Positions 23,888 through 36,832 of a stretch of 64,000 nucleotides of DNA are shown here, piece after piece. Every line of letters starts with the position of its first letter. The stretch's first letter is position 1. The position numbers and the translations under genes were made by a program. The notes beneath the pieces were generated by a model. It did not search any database. It worked only from the letters and a program-made list of their open reading frames with translations, and was not told where the DNA came from. This stretch comes from Salvator merianae. Lineage: Eukaryota > Chordata > Lepidosauria > Squamata > Teiidae. The DNA is taken from positions 128,871,936 to 128,935,935 of the forward strand of contig QVOM02000034.1 of the NCBI GenBank assembly GCA_003586115.2, read 5' to 3'.

Positions 23888-25301
23888 CTGCAAAGATAGA
23901 AAGACAAAAGGCAAGGTCAGCTAAATGAAGAAAGTGTCACTTGTCCTGGGTTCTTATTAATTATTTATGCATAAGAGGAGACAACTGAGGCTGACGACAG
24001 AAATCATTTTTAACAATGCTGCAAATAATTTGAAAATTCATTTCCTAAGGGGTACTTTTTGTCTCACTGGTGACTTTCACCAACTCTGGACAGTTTTTAC
24101 CTTGCAAAGACTGTTCAGGAAGTGAATATATGCATACTATACTCTCTACAGGCACCAAAGTATTTATGTATGTCAATGAGAAACACATTGCAAAAGCAAA
24201 TGGCAGATGCAGAAAATCAATGTGCATCGAGACTAGGGGAGACAGGGAGAGTTTTCAATTCTTTGGCCCCATCATGGTTCCATGTCTGTTTAGTGTATGC
24301 ATGTGCACGCACACACCCACACCCACACATGCACATGCATACAACGATTGCCATTTGCCTTGAGAGGAAGACTGGTGCTCTGGGCTCTTTAAAATGTAAT
24401 CTTGCATCCATTAGTCTTCAGATACAGGCACAGGTACAGCACATTCATATATGTTCCCATACCTGCCTATCTGATGTTGGCTGGGGAGCCCTCCTTTTAG
24501 TCCCACTGGCACTTGTAGCTTCCCATACAGGAAGCTGAGACCAGACTTCCTAATGCCCATAGGAGGCAGTCTGCCTCTGAAGGTCAGCTGTGAGGAGACT
24601 GCAAGCAGAGCAAGCTGTGTGCTCATCTCCTGTGGTGGGCTTCCTTGTGCAGCTGGTTGGCCACAGTGAGAGCAGACTGCTGGATCAGATGATCCAGTGG
24701 GCCATTTCTTATGCTTTTAACTTTTAAAGAAAATCATGGCTGCTAATTGCATGATTAGCATCCTACCTAATTTGGTCATAAGAGTTTAAGCTTTTGTGGC
24801 TTCAGAGCCCATTTCAAAGAAAAAACAAGAGAGTGCAATGATGAGTATTTTCTCAACATGAACAGTTTGTGTTTAACCATGACTTCCAGATGATCTGGCA
24901 TGACTAGTGCCAGTTTACTAGAGGTAACAGCAGGTGCTGCTCTTGGTGGATTCCATCCCAGCTGTACATTTCTGGCAGCAAATAGCAACAGCCTTACTGA
25001 TCCAAACCACCAAAATTCTGTTCTGATTGGAACGGTCTTGCAGTACCTCTGCCCAAAAGGTATTAGGGTCTAGCACTGGAGATATATGTAAGCAAACCAG
25101 TGATGTTACCAATGATAGGCCAGTATTGTGCTATAAAACTGCCGTAGTGATTTCCGTAAGCAAGAATCCAGTCTCCTCCACCAAATGATGTTTGATCCAT
25201 TGCTTTGTTACACTTCAAGTGCAATGTGTTTTTTTTAAATAAACAATAAAAATGGGGAAGTGGGTAGTATACATGATGAGTAAATTTACAGGGAAATTTA
25301 C
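23888..25301. other. RGSL1 intron (1.4 kb)
   Basis: Contains a repeat at about 24490-24715, listed separately. A minus-strand open stretch at 24918-25112 (around SPVLDPNTFWAEVLQ) looks protein-like but is unassigned. Confidence 0.4.
24490..24715 (+). repeat. Interspersed repeat (GCTGGATCAG family), copy 1
   Basis: GGCAGTCTGCCTCTGAAGG, GCTGGTTGGCCACAGTGAG and CTGCTGGATCAGATGATCC match, in opposite orientation, the copy at 29255-29510. This type is, to my knowledge, common in squamate genomes; class not determined. Confidence 0.6.
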
Positions 25302-25384
25302 CGGAAGATTCAGGAACGTGTTGAAGAAGTCAGAAAAGATTTCATCTTGTAGAAGGATTGTCAAGTGCTTTTCAGCTATCAGCT
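25302..25384 (-). CDS. RGSL1: RGSL1 exon a (most 5' exon found)
   Basis: On the minus strand a pyrimidine-rich tract ending TTTGTAG precedes this exon, and CCG is followed by the donor GTAAAT. The reading is LIAEKHLTILLQDEIFSDFF followed by NTFLNLP. This is the usual opening of the first RGS-like region in RGSL1/RGS22-type proteins, where a short helix (LL-DE-F-DFFNTFL-LP) is followed by a conserved VFGQT segment in the next exon. The exon begins with two bases of a split codon, so an upstream coding exon ending in one base must exist. It ends in phase 0, matching the next exon. Confidence 0.8.
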
Positions 25385-25497
25385 CTACAAAGCAGGAGGA
25401 AAGCAGTTGCAGTTATGATTGCAGTTATCAAGCTGAAACTAGAAGGTTTGATCTGAGGCAGTATTATCCATTGACTGTGTAATTTTTCTCTGATCCA

Positions 25498-26045
25498 TCA
25501 CAAGCGACTGTGTTTCCACATAATGTATGTTTCCTTAACAGCTGCTACATATGTAAAATTTAGAATTGACCCACATAATTGGTGACATACTGGAAGAGGA
25601 GTTCCATAGCAGAATGCTTCTGTGTAGTTACAGAATGGCAATGACTTCCCATTTTCAAGTTTATCAATGAAGCTCATATTATAGTAGGTGGAATTCACTG
25701 AATAGATGATGGCGTAATGAAATGAATTGGTTTCAACTGGTATGGGGAATTTAACTTCCACTGCACATTCCCCAAACCACTTAAAACCATTCCATAACAG
25801 TCGTGGAGAATATGGAGCAAAATCAAGACTGTTGTGTCACACTTAGGCAGGGAACCAAAATAACTAAGACAACTCAGCGTGAAATGCAACGTCAGGTTTG
25901 AAAAAAGATGGTGATACGGCATTGCCTTAAATGTGTTCGATTCTGTATATTTTCTACAAACAGACTTATCCCCAGGGGATGGCAGATAGAAGTAGCTGCT
26001 CCCTACTCCCTTCTTTGGAAGGAACCCTAACTGGCACATTTGCAC
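25498..26045 (-). pseudogene. Broken glycoprotein-like reading frame, unidentified
   Basis: Two overlapping minus-strand frames (26045-25695 and about 25830-25498) appear to be one coding stretch broken by a frameshift near 25820. Together they carry five N-glycosylation sequons (NLT, NST, NMS, NYT, NFT) and many cysteines, suggesting an extracellular or viral envelope-like domain. I do not recognise the family. It lies just upstream of the first RGSL1 exon found, but neither frame splices to it. An old retroviral or captured gene fragment is possible. Confidence 0.3.
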
Positions 26046-26224
26046 TTGAAATCCTAACCTTGTAGAGCCAGCTATGGTAGCTATAGCTCACACTTCCATT
26101 TCCTGACAGCAGGCCAAAAAATATACATAGGCATAGCATAAAGGACCTATAGATTGCAGCAACTGTACTGAGAAGATGAAATTAGCTTCCTCTTGGAACA
26201 TTTGGTGGGTCTGTTTGCACTTCT

Positions 26225-26430
26225 TGCCTAGTGAGCATCTGCACGCTTCTGGGTGCGAATACACGGCCACACAGCACACCATGCCTGCACCTGCACAATC
26301 ATGCCTGCATGCCTTGTGTGTGCCTGCACAATCCATGGCACTGCCATTCACCATGGCAGTGGCTGGGCACTTCCCGGACGCTATCATGGCAAAGATCAGG
26401 AGTAGGCGCAGGATAGTTATCCTGTTCTAA
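26225..26430. repeat. Interspersed repeat shared with 12155-12450
   Basis: Shares CACAATCCATGGCACTG and flanking order with 12155-12450. Family not identified. Confidence 0.6.
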
Positions 26431-26865
26431 CATGGCAAGTGCAAAAACACCTTCTCATTCTCCTTACAATTTCACCAGCCCATCTCATGAGGACATAACA
26501 AAGGAAGGGTGTTCTCAGCACAAATGTCATGCTTGTTGCAACATGCAGTTTCGCTTTAAGAAAAATGGCATCCTAACAGAGAAACTGGAGAAAGTTCCCC
26601 CCTCCAGACATGTGTAGGATAATACATCTGTCACTTCCAGCAGCAGGCAGCATATTTTTTGTGCCCAACTGACATCTATGATCAAAAAGACTTTTCTGAA
26701 ACGTAGTGAGCAACACTGTGCACTAAGCAAAGGCTAAATATCACATCACTTTCAAGTGCCTGGGAAACTACAGCTCTATCTTTTGTTCTGCTTCAGTGTA
26801 TCCAGCATTTGAAGCCTATATCAGAGAAAGCAGGAGCAAAGTTTCTGGGATAAAAATGTTTTTTG

Positions 26866-27036
26866 ATGGGCACCACAGTGTCATGATTGACTGCATGGGC
26901 ACCTCCATGGCCACCTCTAGACAGTGTTCTTGGCAGATATACAGAAGTGGTTTGCCATTACCTACTTCTGGAGAGAGGTTGGGGATCAAACCAGCAACCC
27001 TCTGCTTTCCAGGTAGTTCCACTGAGCTACAGCCTT
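26866..27036 (-). mobile_element. tRNA-derived SINE, copy 2
   Basis: The minus-strand A box region (GCTGTAGCTCAGTGGAAC) and the body GCAAACCACTTCTGTATAT and TGCCCATGCAGTCAATC match the other copies. The 3' tail is missing or diverged. Confidence 0.75.
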
Positions 27037-28149
27037 GCAATTAAATTATTCTTGAAATGCCTCCACCTTTGCCCATTTAATTCCAAACCTCAAAAGCCAG
27101 CTCAAAAAGGCGGTTCTTCTGAGCAGCTCTGAAACCCATGGTGATTATTAAATCTGTTAGAATTACCAGGAAGTTCCACAACTGGAGTGCAGCTTCAGAA
27201 ATCTGTTATCTTGGTGCAGCCAAGATAAACAGGAATATGTAGTGTTTTGGTGCTGGCGTTGGTCTTGGCTACAAAAACTTTGCTTCAGATTTGTCAGGTT
27301 CTTAGAATGGACTGCATATATGAGCCCAACTCACCCACCAGGACTGCTGTGAGAATATATGAGCTACCCTTGTGTGCATCAGCGCCACCTTGAGGTGGCA
27401 TAAATATATAGTGAAGAATAATATACAGGATAAACTCACTAGCTCTATTCATGCTGAGCTTGTGTTTGGCTTGTTCAGCACTGCAGCGTACAAAGCACTT
27501 AGTTCTGTGTTCTGTTCTGTTCTATTATGATGCATAAGAGCAGCTGTTGCTCTACAGATTCCACATTCCACCAAGACAGATCTTCTTTGCTAATGATTTT
27601 TGGGAAAGCTCAGGCACTGTGAGTCTCTCTCAACCAAATAGTATTTCTGTATATAGTACTTTTCCCCCTCTCCCAGCTGCTAAATATTTAAGAAATCTTA
27701 AAGTGACTAATCAGCAGCCTTAAGGGAAGAGGTTCTTCCTGTACGTCTCCACTTCACACTCTAGATTTGGCAGGGGATGAATGTCTAATTATTCTTATTC
27801 TCCCACAAAACTATCTGCCTTAGACACAAATGCTCACCTTCTTAACTTTAAATAAGCTCTCTGATCTCACCCATCTATCTTGTCTGCTGTCTTCCCTTTC
27901 TTGTCCTTGTAACCTTTCCAAGCAGAAATATTCTGCTCATATTATGTACCCAAAATATGCTACTTTTTACTTGCCTCAGTGGAATAGTTAAGTTTTGTTT
28001 GAGGACTAAGAGGCTGAAACTCTGTGCAGGACTGAAGTCCAGGACCTCCAAGGTTTCATTCTCAGAAATGCTACTTGTTCCACATGCAGGGCCAGCTAGA
28101 CAGGTGGAGCTCAGGGGCCTCAATGTATAGATGGGGTGATGGCATCGAG

Positions 28150-28900
28150 AGGAAGGGTTTACATTTGTTAGGGGAACATTCTGGAACAAGCCAAACCTGT
28201 ACAAAAGGGACAGATTGCACTTGAACCAAGACGGAACCAGACCACTGGTGCTTAATATTGAAAAAGTTGCAGAACAGCTTTTAAACTAATTTTTGGAGGA
28301 AAGTTGACAGGAGCTGGGCAACATCCAGTTGAGGAAAAAGTAAATTTAAGAGAGGAAGGCTGGAATCATGCAGAGGAGTACATAAAAAGGCCTATATGCT
28401 AATGTCAGAAACTTCCAGGCCAAAATGGGGGAGCTGGAGTGCTTGGTGATAGACTAAAAAATAGATATTATTAGCCTAACAGAATCCTGACATAATGAGA
28501 AAACCAATAGGATGCAATGATTCCATGTTACAAACTCTACAGGAGAGACAGGAAAGGGTGAAGTGGAAATGGTTTGACCTTGTACATGTCAGAGCTGATA
28601 AGCCTGACATGGGCTTGTAGTTTGCAGAGCATGTCTGTTTTGAAAGAGGAGCTGTGCTCAAATACAGAATAAATGTTAAGATGGGAGATTCAGGCAGGAA
28701 ACAGTGCTGACAGGAACGAAATGGAAACATTGCAAGGGGAAGAAACTAACAGTGAAAGGAATGGAGTAAGCCTGGCTACTTGTAACAGATAAAAGGAGCA
28801 GGAGTGGATATATCGTACAGAATTCTTGTTATCTGCATTCTTGACATGGTTTAGATATTTCTGAGCTGTTTCGTGAAGACTACATTAAATTGATCTCTTG
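28150..28900 (+). mobile_element. Old CR1-like LINE fragment, ORF1/ORF2 junction
   Basis: Plus-strand AGATTGCACTTGAACCAAGA onward reads RLHLNQDGTRPLV and ends ...EQLLN then a stop, matching the C-terminus of the ORF1 esterase-like domain of the CR1 at 44.4 kb. After a short gap, ANVRNFQAKMGELE and KIDIISLTES match the ORF2 endonuclease start. Several stops and frameshifts show it is dead. Confidence 0.65.
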
Positions 28901-29254
28901 CTTGACAAAAAGAGCATTTAGTGACTGCTTCACTCTCACACGAGATCGCATTAAAGAAGAGGTAAAATCTAATGAACTACAATGTCTAGGTGAACCAGTC
29001 TCTACTACAGATGCATTGTAGATAAAATAAACATAGGATGTCCCTAACAATATCGCCTTCCCAAGCAAATTCCCAAGAGAGATCGGCATTTGGAAAATGA
29101 CGTCATGGAGGCATCCAAAAAGGGAATGGGAACTTCAGCTACCCTCACATAGACAGGGTGAACTCTTGTTCAACTCATGAAAGAGAGATACAATTCTTGA
29201 AAAGGATTGTTCCGTAGAGCAGGTGTTTGCGGAACCAGCCAGTGGAAAGAGAAT

Positions 29255-29510
29255 CCTGGACTTGAGCATAAGTGGAGCCTTGCTGGATCAGGCCACGGCC
29301 CATCTAGTCCAGCATCCTGTCTCACCCAGTGGCCCACCACTTGCTTCTGGGCATTCTCAAGCAAAAGAGGAAGGTGAAACCCTCACCTGCTTCAGCTCCC
29401 TACAGGTGGCCTTCAGAGGCATCCTGCCTCTCTCTCCAACCCAGAGACAGAATCCAAGCATCCAGTCTAGTATCCACTGATACACCTGATCTCTATGAAT
29501 CAGTCTAAGG
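29255..29510 (-). repeat. Interspersed repeat (GCTGGATCAG family), copy 2
   Basis: TTGCTGGATCAGGCC, CCCATCTAGTCCAGCATCC and CCTTCAGAGGCATCCTGCC are the reverse complement of the family seen at 24490-24715. Confidence 0.65.
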
Positions 29511-32500
29511 TACATCCCTTATGAAGTATTGAAAGTTTCATAAGAACAAGCTTGACAGCCACACATTTCTGTTACAGAAAAATTATTTCCTCTATCTTAC
29601 AACACTAGAACCAGGGGGCACTACATTAATGCAACCTGGCCAGCAGCAAATGAGGTGATGAGCTGCTTCAGCCAGGCTGTGACAACAAAGATGTACCCCC
29701 CTCCACCTTTATACCATAAGTGGAGTCATGATTAGATGAACTGATCTTTTCCAACCTCTAGGCCATATGCTCTTATTTCATACTTGTTAACACAGAGCTG
29801 TTAAAACTTTTGCTGCCTTTTTGCCTACAGCTTTAATAAGATGGTTCTTCAATATATATTCTCTTTTTGCAAATGTTCTATCATTCTGTCATCCTATATT
29901 TTTGGAACCTTCAGTATAGGCTTCGCAATTTTCTTTGGCATCATAAACATGAAAATATAACCATGACTGAAAGTGTAGAAGTCCAGGCAATGCTGTTACT
30001 ACTTATTCATTGCTGCCAGTTTCTCACATATCCTTAACACATGAACCATACATGTGATGTGACCATAGAGGTTGGGAGACTGTTGCACATTATGGGAAAT
30101 AATACACTATATATCTCTTTTACTTAGTTATCTGGAAAATTAACAGTAACTAAAGAGTTTCAATAAGAGGCATATTTATACACATAAACAAAATAGTGGC
30201 CAGTAGAGTAAAAGAGTTGTGGACATCAAGGTGGAAAATACATCAAGAGGTTTAAAGAATGACCTTGTGGTTGATTTAACCAGATACACACACCATGTAT
30301 CCAGTTTTCATTCCAACCTAATCTGCTCTCCTGTCAATGGAAAAGGGCTAGGAAGCTGTACCTTCAACTAAACCTTCAGCCTCCTTTTTTATTAAATGAA
30401 AAAGTAAATAGTATTTTCCGCTAGGTTTCCTGGTAAATCTTACGGTGTTTAGTACACCACTTTGAACAGTAGGTGGCGCAAGAAGATTAAAAAGCTTTAA
30501 AACCGTGTCTGTCTCTTGTAATCCCTGAATTTAGAGATTCTAGATGAGATGGTGAGGAAAGGACGGCAGAAAATCCGACTGACATACTAAGAATGGTTAA
30601 TACAAGGGATTTCCTTTCTGTGTCTGGATTATTATGTTGCTTATCAGGCATTACTCAGATGTTGCAATAACTCCCAATTACAGTTATTGACGTATGTGGA
30701 TTAAGTGAAAAGCTAGTGCACCAAGACTTCTCAATCATTTCTTTTTATTATTAATTTTTCAAACAGTTTACAATAATAAAAGTGAGTTTACAAAGTGAAA
30801 ATAACCTCCACCTCCCTTCCCTCTTCCAGTAAATGGCTAGGTCAGTCCTCATGGCTCTTCGATAGTCCTTTATACTCCATTTCTTTCCAAACAGGAGATT
30901 GCATTGATTATTCCTTGCATCACTGGGTTTCAAATCTTTTGACAAAGGTAGGTTACAACTCTGGACCATACTTATACAGGTGACTGTGATATCACATTTC
31001 CCATATATCTCATTCTTTTTTCCCTTAAAAAATCAAATAACACTTCTTCACTAACATAAGTGTACCACTCCATTAACTTCCTATTTCTCGGGACTTTCTG
31101 ACTCCCCAAACCTGATTTAAATTCCCCACCTCTGCCCTGCAACTTTGAAGGAAGCCGTTTGAGCTCAGTTAACTGCTTAGTGCTAAGAACCCAGCCTAGA
31201 GGCCCATTCTCACTGTAGATTTGCAGCATAACCACTGTGCAAAGCTCACCAGATGCTTGCAATTTGTGAGTGACTTTTGTAACAGTTGCACAAACAGCAC
31301 CTGATATTCAGGGTCAAGGTCAGGGTCAGTTTGCAAGGACCGTGCACTTTGCATCATTCACACATGGTACAATACGCTGATGAAAAGCCTCCTTAGCAAA
31401 AACGCCTCATATTGCAAAACTTCTGTTTGGTGATGAAGCTTGAACAAAGTGTACTTCTCAGCAGTCTTTCTCTAAATGGACCCTGGCGTGCTCATTTATT
31501 GTGAAATGGGAGGTTCTAAAATTCTGTAAGAATGTTTGTTCTGCTCTCCTGCGGGACTGCCAGATAATCAGCCAAACTAATTATCCTAGCCATAGAAGAA
31601 AAAAAAAAAGAAAAAAAAAAGAAGTCAAGTGTATCTAATATTTGACTGATTTTTAGGCTGCATCCAGACATTACTTATTTATTCTGCTATATTTGGATAT
31701 TCCAAAATAAAGCATGGATAAACTTTATCCTCACAGGTTCCTCATACCTGCTCCCAAGTGCTTAGGAGAACATGTGTAAGAAAACGAGGTTTGCATTTCA
31801 GAGTACTAAGGAGGGGACCAAACTAGTTTTGCTCTCATTTGCCATGCCTGTGATTCAGCAGACCTAGGGCACTACATTCTTTGTTGCTTTGCTTCCTCTG
31901 CCCATGCCTCTAGGCCAATCAGATTAGGGGGTTGGGCAGCAAGTGGACTCACCTTGTAGAACTTGGCCAACCTCCCACTATCCTACGGTGTCAGCATTGT
32001 TTGTGCCAGTACAGTCAGCCGCATCACTCTGGATTCCAACGTATTGTTTGATGAAAACTGACAAATATTGTTTGTCTGACAGTTTATTTGTTTTACCTTT
32101 AGTGACGTAGAAAGTTGATCTCACATGGCTATCTCTTCAATCTAACATATCTACAGATTCCCAAAACTGTTGCATGGCTCAGACATTCTTGTCTTCTCCA
32201 CTGAAAATGACTCCATTTTTAGAGTCAGAATGGTTGTTTTTAGAATATATACTAGTAATATGAACCTGAACCCTGCCTCTGCGTGAGCCACAGACCTCCA
32301 GATCTGGAGGCAAGTTCTCCAGATCAATTTAAGTGGATGAATAACAGTTCCTCCCCACACCTGAACATATTTCTGAGGTTCCTTTTCATGAGTGGTCCAA
32401 TCATGTTTCATTCAGAGACATCACATGGCGCAAAGGCTCCTTTTAATTATTACATTTTGCATTTTTTGTTCCCACAAGCAATTCTCTCTCTCCGCTCACA

Positions 32501-32771
32501 GTTTTGTAACTACTGCAATATATGAGAACGAGGAGCACACTTGGCTTTTGCTTTTTTACAAGTTGACAGTGGGCAAAATTGTGCACATCAAGTTAATTGC
32601 TGCTGACTACATACGAAATACTTGCTGCTATAGCAGGCATAGAGTGCATAAAGGCACAATCTAGAAATGATAGGAAATACTTGAATCATGTCTCTGAACA
32701 TGAATTCAAGTTTCAACTCAAGATGATGTTCACAAAAGGTGAAACCCGGCTTTCTGTGTGCTTGTATAAAA

Positions 32772-32980
32772 TTGTTGTCATTGTTGCTGGGTATCACTGA
32801 ATCACGGCTGACTCCTGGTTGACTGCATGGGTACCTCCATGGGCATCTCTATGCAGTTTTCTTGGCAGAGATGCAGAAGTGGTTTGCCATTGCCTACTTC
32901 TGGGGAGAGAGTGGGGATCGAACCTGCAATCCTCTGCTCTCCAGGCAAGTTTGCTTTACCACTGAACTACAACCACTCCC
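32772..32980 (-). mobile_element. tRNA-derived SINE, copy 3 (best preserved)
   Basis: The minus strand has GAGTGGTTGTAGTTCAGTGG (A box), a perfect B box GGTTCGATCCC, the body with GGCAATGGCAAACCACTTC, and a GTTGTTG-type tail at the left. It defines the family for this window. Confidence 0.85.
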
Positions 32981-33647
32981 TTCTATAAAATAAATAAATC
33001 CACCAAGTTACTCATGAGTAAGTACATTTCAGGACTGATGCTCTGGTGGAAAGTGTGCCACTTCATCCCTCTTTTCTGCCTGTGTATTTTCAGAGGTCAC
33101 ACGCTTTATGTTTGCCCCAGATGTGCCTTTAATGTACGTCACAGGCAAGCCTATAAGTTCCAGATGGAGCTTGTTTCTTGAAAAATAAAGGGGGGAGGGA
33201 AGAAAGCTTTCCAGTGCAATCCAGATAAACTGCTGACATTTGCTATATTCAGAAAGAAAAGAAACTAGTGTCCACCCACCTCTGACCTGGCAGTTGCTTC
33301 AAAGCTAACCTGGGACCTTTGTAGTTCTTTCAATATTTATTCATTATAAAGAGCACGTAGGCTTTTTTGAGAGAATTTCATCAAGCCCTGCTATCTGAAA
33401 TCCAGAAAGACAGGTTTGCTAATACACATGGAAGTCCAGCATAGGCAGTGCTGTTCGTATCAGTAAAAGCAACTAGACAGTGCCATGTCATCTGCAATTA
33501 GACACAGGAAAACTCCATGAAGGGCTGATATACTATCAGCAGACTCAAATGGTAAAGCTTTTCCTAAACTGTTCCTCTGGGGACTGCAGGCAGCCATAGG
33601 TATTAATATGCTCTGTCATACACCAGGAGTGTCTCTTTCTGGCTCTC

Positions 33648-33672
33648 TTTCTCTCTCTCTCTCTCTCTCTCT
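33648..33672. repeat. (CT)n microsatellite
   Basis: About 12 CT units. Confidence 0.9.
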
Positions 33673-36600
33673 GTGGGTGTGTATTTTACTACATCTATGA
33701 AGAGCTTTTGATGCTGCTGATTGTATAAAACTGAAAGTCAGTGCCAAAAGATATTTTTAGTAGCATATCCTGAGCGTTCATCTGATACCCTTCAGTGAAT
33801 GCAGGTGTCCTACTTTACAGAGGACAGTTCTCTACTTCAACAGTAGTCAAATGGCAGCCCATGAGGGATCAAATTTATTTATTTAATATATATATTTATC
33901 TCTGTTTTAATAGGAAATCTGTGTTTTATACATTTCTTAAATTCACTCTGATGTTGTATTTTTAATAACTACTTCTGATGATGCTTCTGACACAAGTAAA
34001 TAAATATGGGCCATCAATCTTCGGCTCATTGTACGTTTTTAACCACCCCTATGCCCAAAGAGAGAGCAGAATCACTGAATTTGCTCATCCCCAGCTCGTG
34101 ACACTGAGACTTTGTCCACACACCAGTACAATCAGTGCTGAAAAGGAGCTGAGACCCTCCCTGTCTCCCTCCCACCTCTGCATCGCCTGTCCATGGTTGC
34201 CAGTTTTCAAGTTTATTATTGGGCCTCTTATGGTCTCTGGCAACACTGGCAACCTCCTCAGAAATCTGTTATGATCCTGTTACAAAATCTCTTTATAGAG
34301 GAGTTTCAACATAGAGCATTTTAGCCACCAATCCAGGCAGGATACATGTTCGAGGAGTGACCATGATGCTGTGATATTGGCACAGAATTGACCTGTAGAT
34401 GCCCCCTTAGAGAGGAGACACATCTGCCACTTGGTCACAGGCTTGATCTCCAGGTGAAAGGCACCAGACATCTATTTAAGATAGAGTCATCATGTGTACA
34501 ACCACATTTAAATTACATAAAAATCAATGTGCTCTCCTCCCTCCCTCTCTGAGATGGTTAAGGGGCCAGCTAATTCTTCTGTTTATACTTCTTATGTTCT
34601 TGGTCATTAAGTGCTCCTTAGGTGAAAAATGGCAAAACTGAAGCTGATCACACTGTGATTTCTCTTTTTCTAAAACACAGATTATTGTGGGCCTCTGGAT
34701 ACCACTGGGCTCTAATTCCAACTATTCCTTCCCACTGGCCCTACAGATTGAGACTAGATTGACAACAGATTAGCTAACCCTGCTATCAAGACAACCTGGC
34801 AGAAGTGGGCTCTATGTACCACAAAGATGTTATGAGGGGAAGCTCTCATACTGAATTTCTAAAGGTGTTTTTAACTTAAAAGTAGTGGCTTAAAGTGTCA
34901 ATGCCTTTCCAGTCAACCAGAGTTAAACAGTTTCCCTTTTAAAGAAATATTTACTTATCTTTACTTTTGAATGGCTTGTTTACCAGAAAGATTAGGCTTC
35001 AGGTAATCCCAGTAATCCCGGGTTTAGGTAAGCTAGCTCTCTTTCTCCTGAATGCAACTTCATGATCTGCTTCTTCCAATACTTGGAGAAAGTAGTTTTG
35101 AGATAAGACTAGACAGGGCCAGGCATACCTAAAGGAAAACACCTAAGTTGCCAAGTAATGATTTAAAGACAGGTGCTTGAATACTGCTGCAGTTTTCTCT
35201 GCAGATTCTTTCACTTATGTGCTTGCTTAGCTGAGGCACAGGAGAGTGACTCAGATGAGAAGCCCCACTTTCATCTTAACAAACCACATTTTCCCCCATT
35301 GCAGAGAACCACAAAGGGCAGTAGGGTCAGTAAGAACCTCAGCAAGTTCCTGACCACTGTCCCTTCAGCCCTTGCAGGCCACAGGTCTCTGCTGACAGAA
35401 CCTCTAAGGCTGACTTGAGAACTGATCACAACCACTTCCTGGTATGTCCTAAGCTAAGCCAGTTTAAGAGAAGTTGGCTTCTCTTAATGCTATAGAAACT
35501 AGTCAGCAAGGGGCCTATCCATTTCCTACAGTATTAACAATGCAGTAGGACTGGCGAAGACGCCGCTTGCCAGAGAAGCCATACCCTGCTTCAGTGCAAC
35601 ATGGGAGAGCAACCATGGCAGCAAGGACTGAGGATGTCTGGTTATCTGTCCAGGCTTTGCTGTCGCTGCCATGGCTATTAGAGGGCTTGTGTGTGTGGAT
35701 AACCCTCAGCAACCCTCCAGCTTGTGGGCATCCCATGCCCTGAGCAAAGGTGGCATGGTCCATGTAGACACATTGTGACACTTGTAAAGTGGCCACGCCA
35801 TGCAGACCTCCTCACAATCAGCAGAGGCTGGGCACAGATCAACTACCCTGCAGCTTGGGAATGGTGCCCTTTTATCACGCTATCCAGCTTCAGTCCTGCT
35901 CCCTTCTCATGATTGCTAGTGTTTGATGCATGTAAATACCAGGGCAGGGCTGGCCCAACGCATCACCCACCCTGAGTTTTCCATTGACAGAAGCCAACCA
36001 ATATGAATTAAAATATTTTGTAATGACTGGAAGTATGATCGTTTTCTCTAACACACTTGAATGGAAACGGGTCAGATTAGAGAGAATGAAGTAAGCCATA
36101 CGGCACACACTATGTTCTCCACCAACACTTTACAATCATGCCTTTCCACCCCCAGCAGACACAGTACACTTTTAAACAGGTCCTGAGAGGCCAAGTTCTC
36201 AATTTTAGGCCTGGAGAGAGGGACATGTTGAATATATTTACACTAGATTTCACAAAAACAAGTCTTAAATTAAGTCTTTCATTATATTGACTATATACAC
36301 GCACATGCAAGAAGATGCAGACAGGAGTAACATACAAAGTTAATACGTTCTGTACAAGTGTGATTAGCCAACACTGCACTGGAGCCAAAGAACATTACGA
36401 GTAAGTAAACAAGGCAACCTTTCTGCGAAGGGACAAAATGGCTTTGCAACTGTGCTTCACTAGAGGGCACCCATCTCACACTAGCTAAATTGCTAGGCCT
36501 CCCACACTCATATCCTGTAAACAACCTTTGAGAATAGCTGTAGAATGAGTGCGGAGGAGTCTCCTGGAGTGTGAGGAAGGAAGACAAACAAAGGAAGAAG

Positions 36601-36764
36601 TAAACAACTATGCAGTAAATGAAAGCCATTCTCTTCTGGATTGTCCCCTAATTGCAATACAAAGTGAGATATGTTAATATAATTTATTTTTAGTTAAATA
36701 GTTAATATGGGAAAAACACTATGGATAAGCAACTCCAGGAGAGAAGCAATCTTAGTAGGTAAAA

Positions 36765-36832
36765 CTACATGGAGGTGCCCACACAGTTAACCAGGAATCA
36801 GCCACAACTCAGTGGTACCCAACAACAACCAT
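36765..36832 (+). mobile_element. tRNA-derived SINE fragment (3' part)
   Basis: GGAGGTGCCCACACAGTTAA, ACTCAGTGGTACCCA and the ACAACAACC tail match the 3' end of the SINE family. The tRNA-like head is missing. Confidence 0.7.

Larger units (their letters stand above)
36..25384 (-). other. RGSL1: RGSL1 locus (nine exons, partial gene)
   Basis: Nine minus-strand exons (25302-25384, 23813-23887, 22019-22148, 18840-19001, 16552-17537, 11592-11817, 6137-6244, 428-610, 36-153) join in one frame with GT/AG sites and matching phase at every junction, giving about 690 codons. The peptide contains repeated RGS-type segments with motifs such as EELTKFWLASERILG, FLPWVLTADKCAG and VIPWVLKAQKEICK, separated by a basic, serine-rich linker. 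RGS domains bind active G-alpha subunits, but whether these diverged copies act on a G protein is unknown. Human RGSL1 lies next to GLUL in the same divergent arrangement, which separates it from the related RGS22. The start codon exon is not found, and the 3' exons lie left of the window. Confidence 0.85.

Noticed and set aside
30751..31262. Two minus-strand open stretches resembling coding sequence
   Set aside because: No known domain and A/T-rich 3' flank. Likely old retroelement, but the family could not be named.
32772..32980. tRNA gene, from matching A and B boxes
   Set aside because: The sequence does not fold as a full tRNA cloverleaf and recurs with a SINE body and tail.
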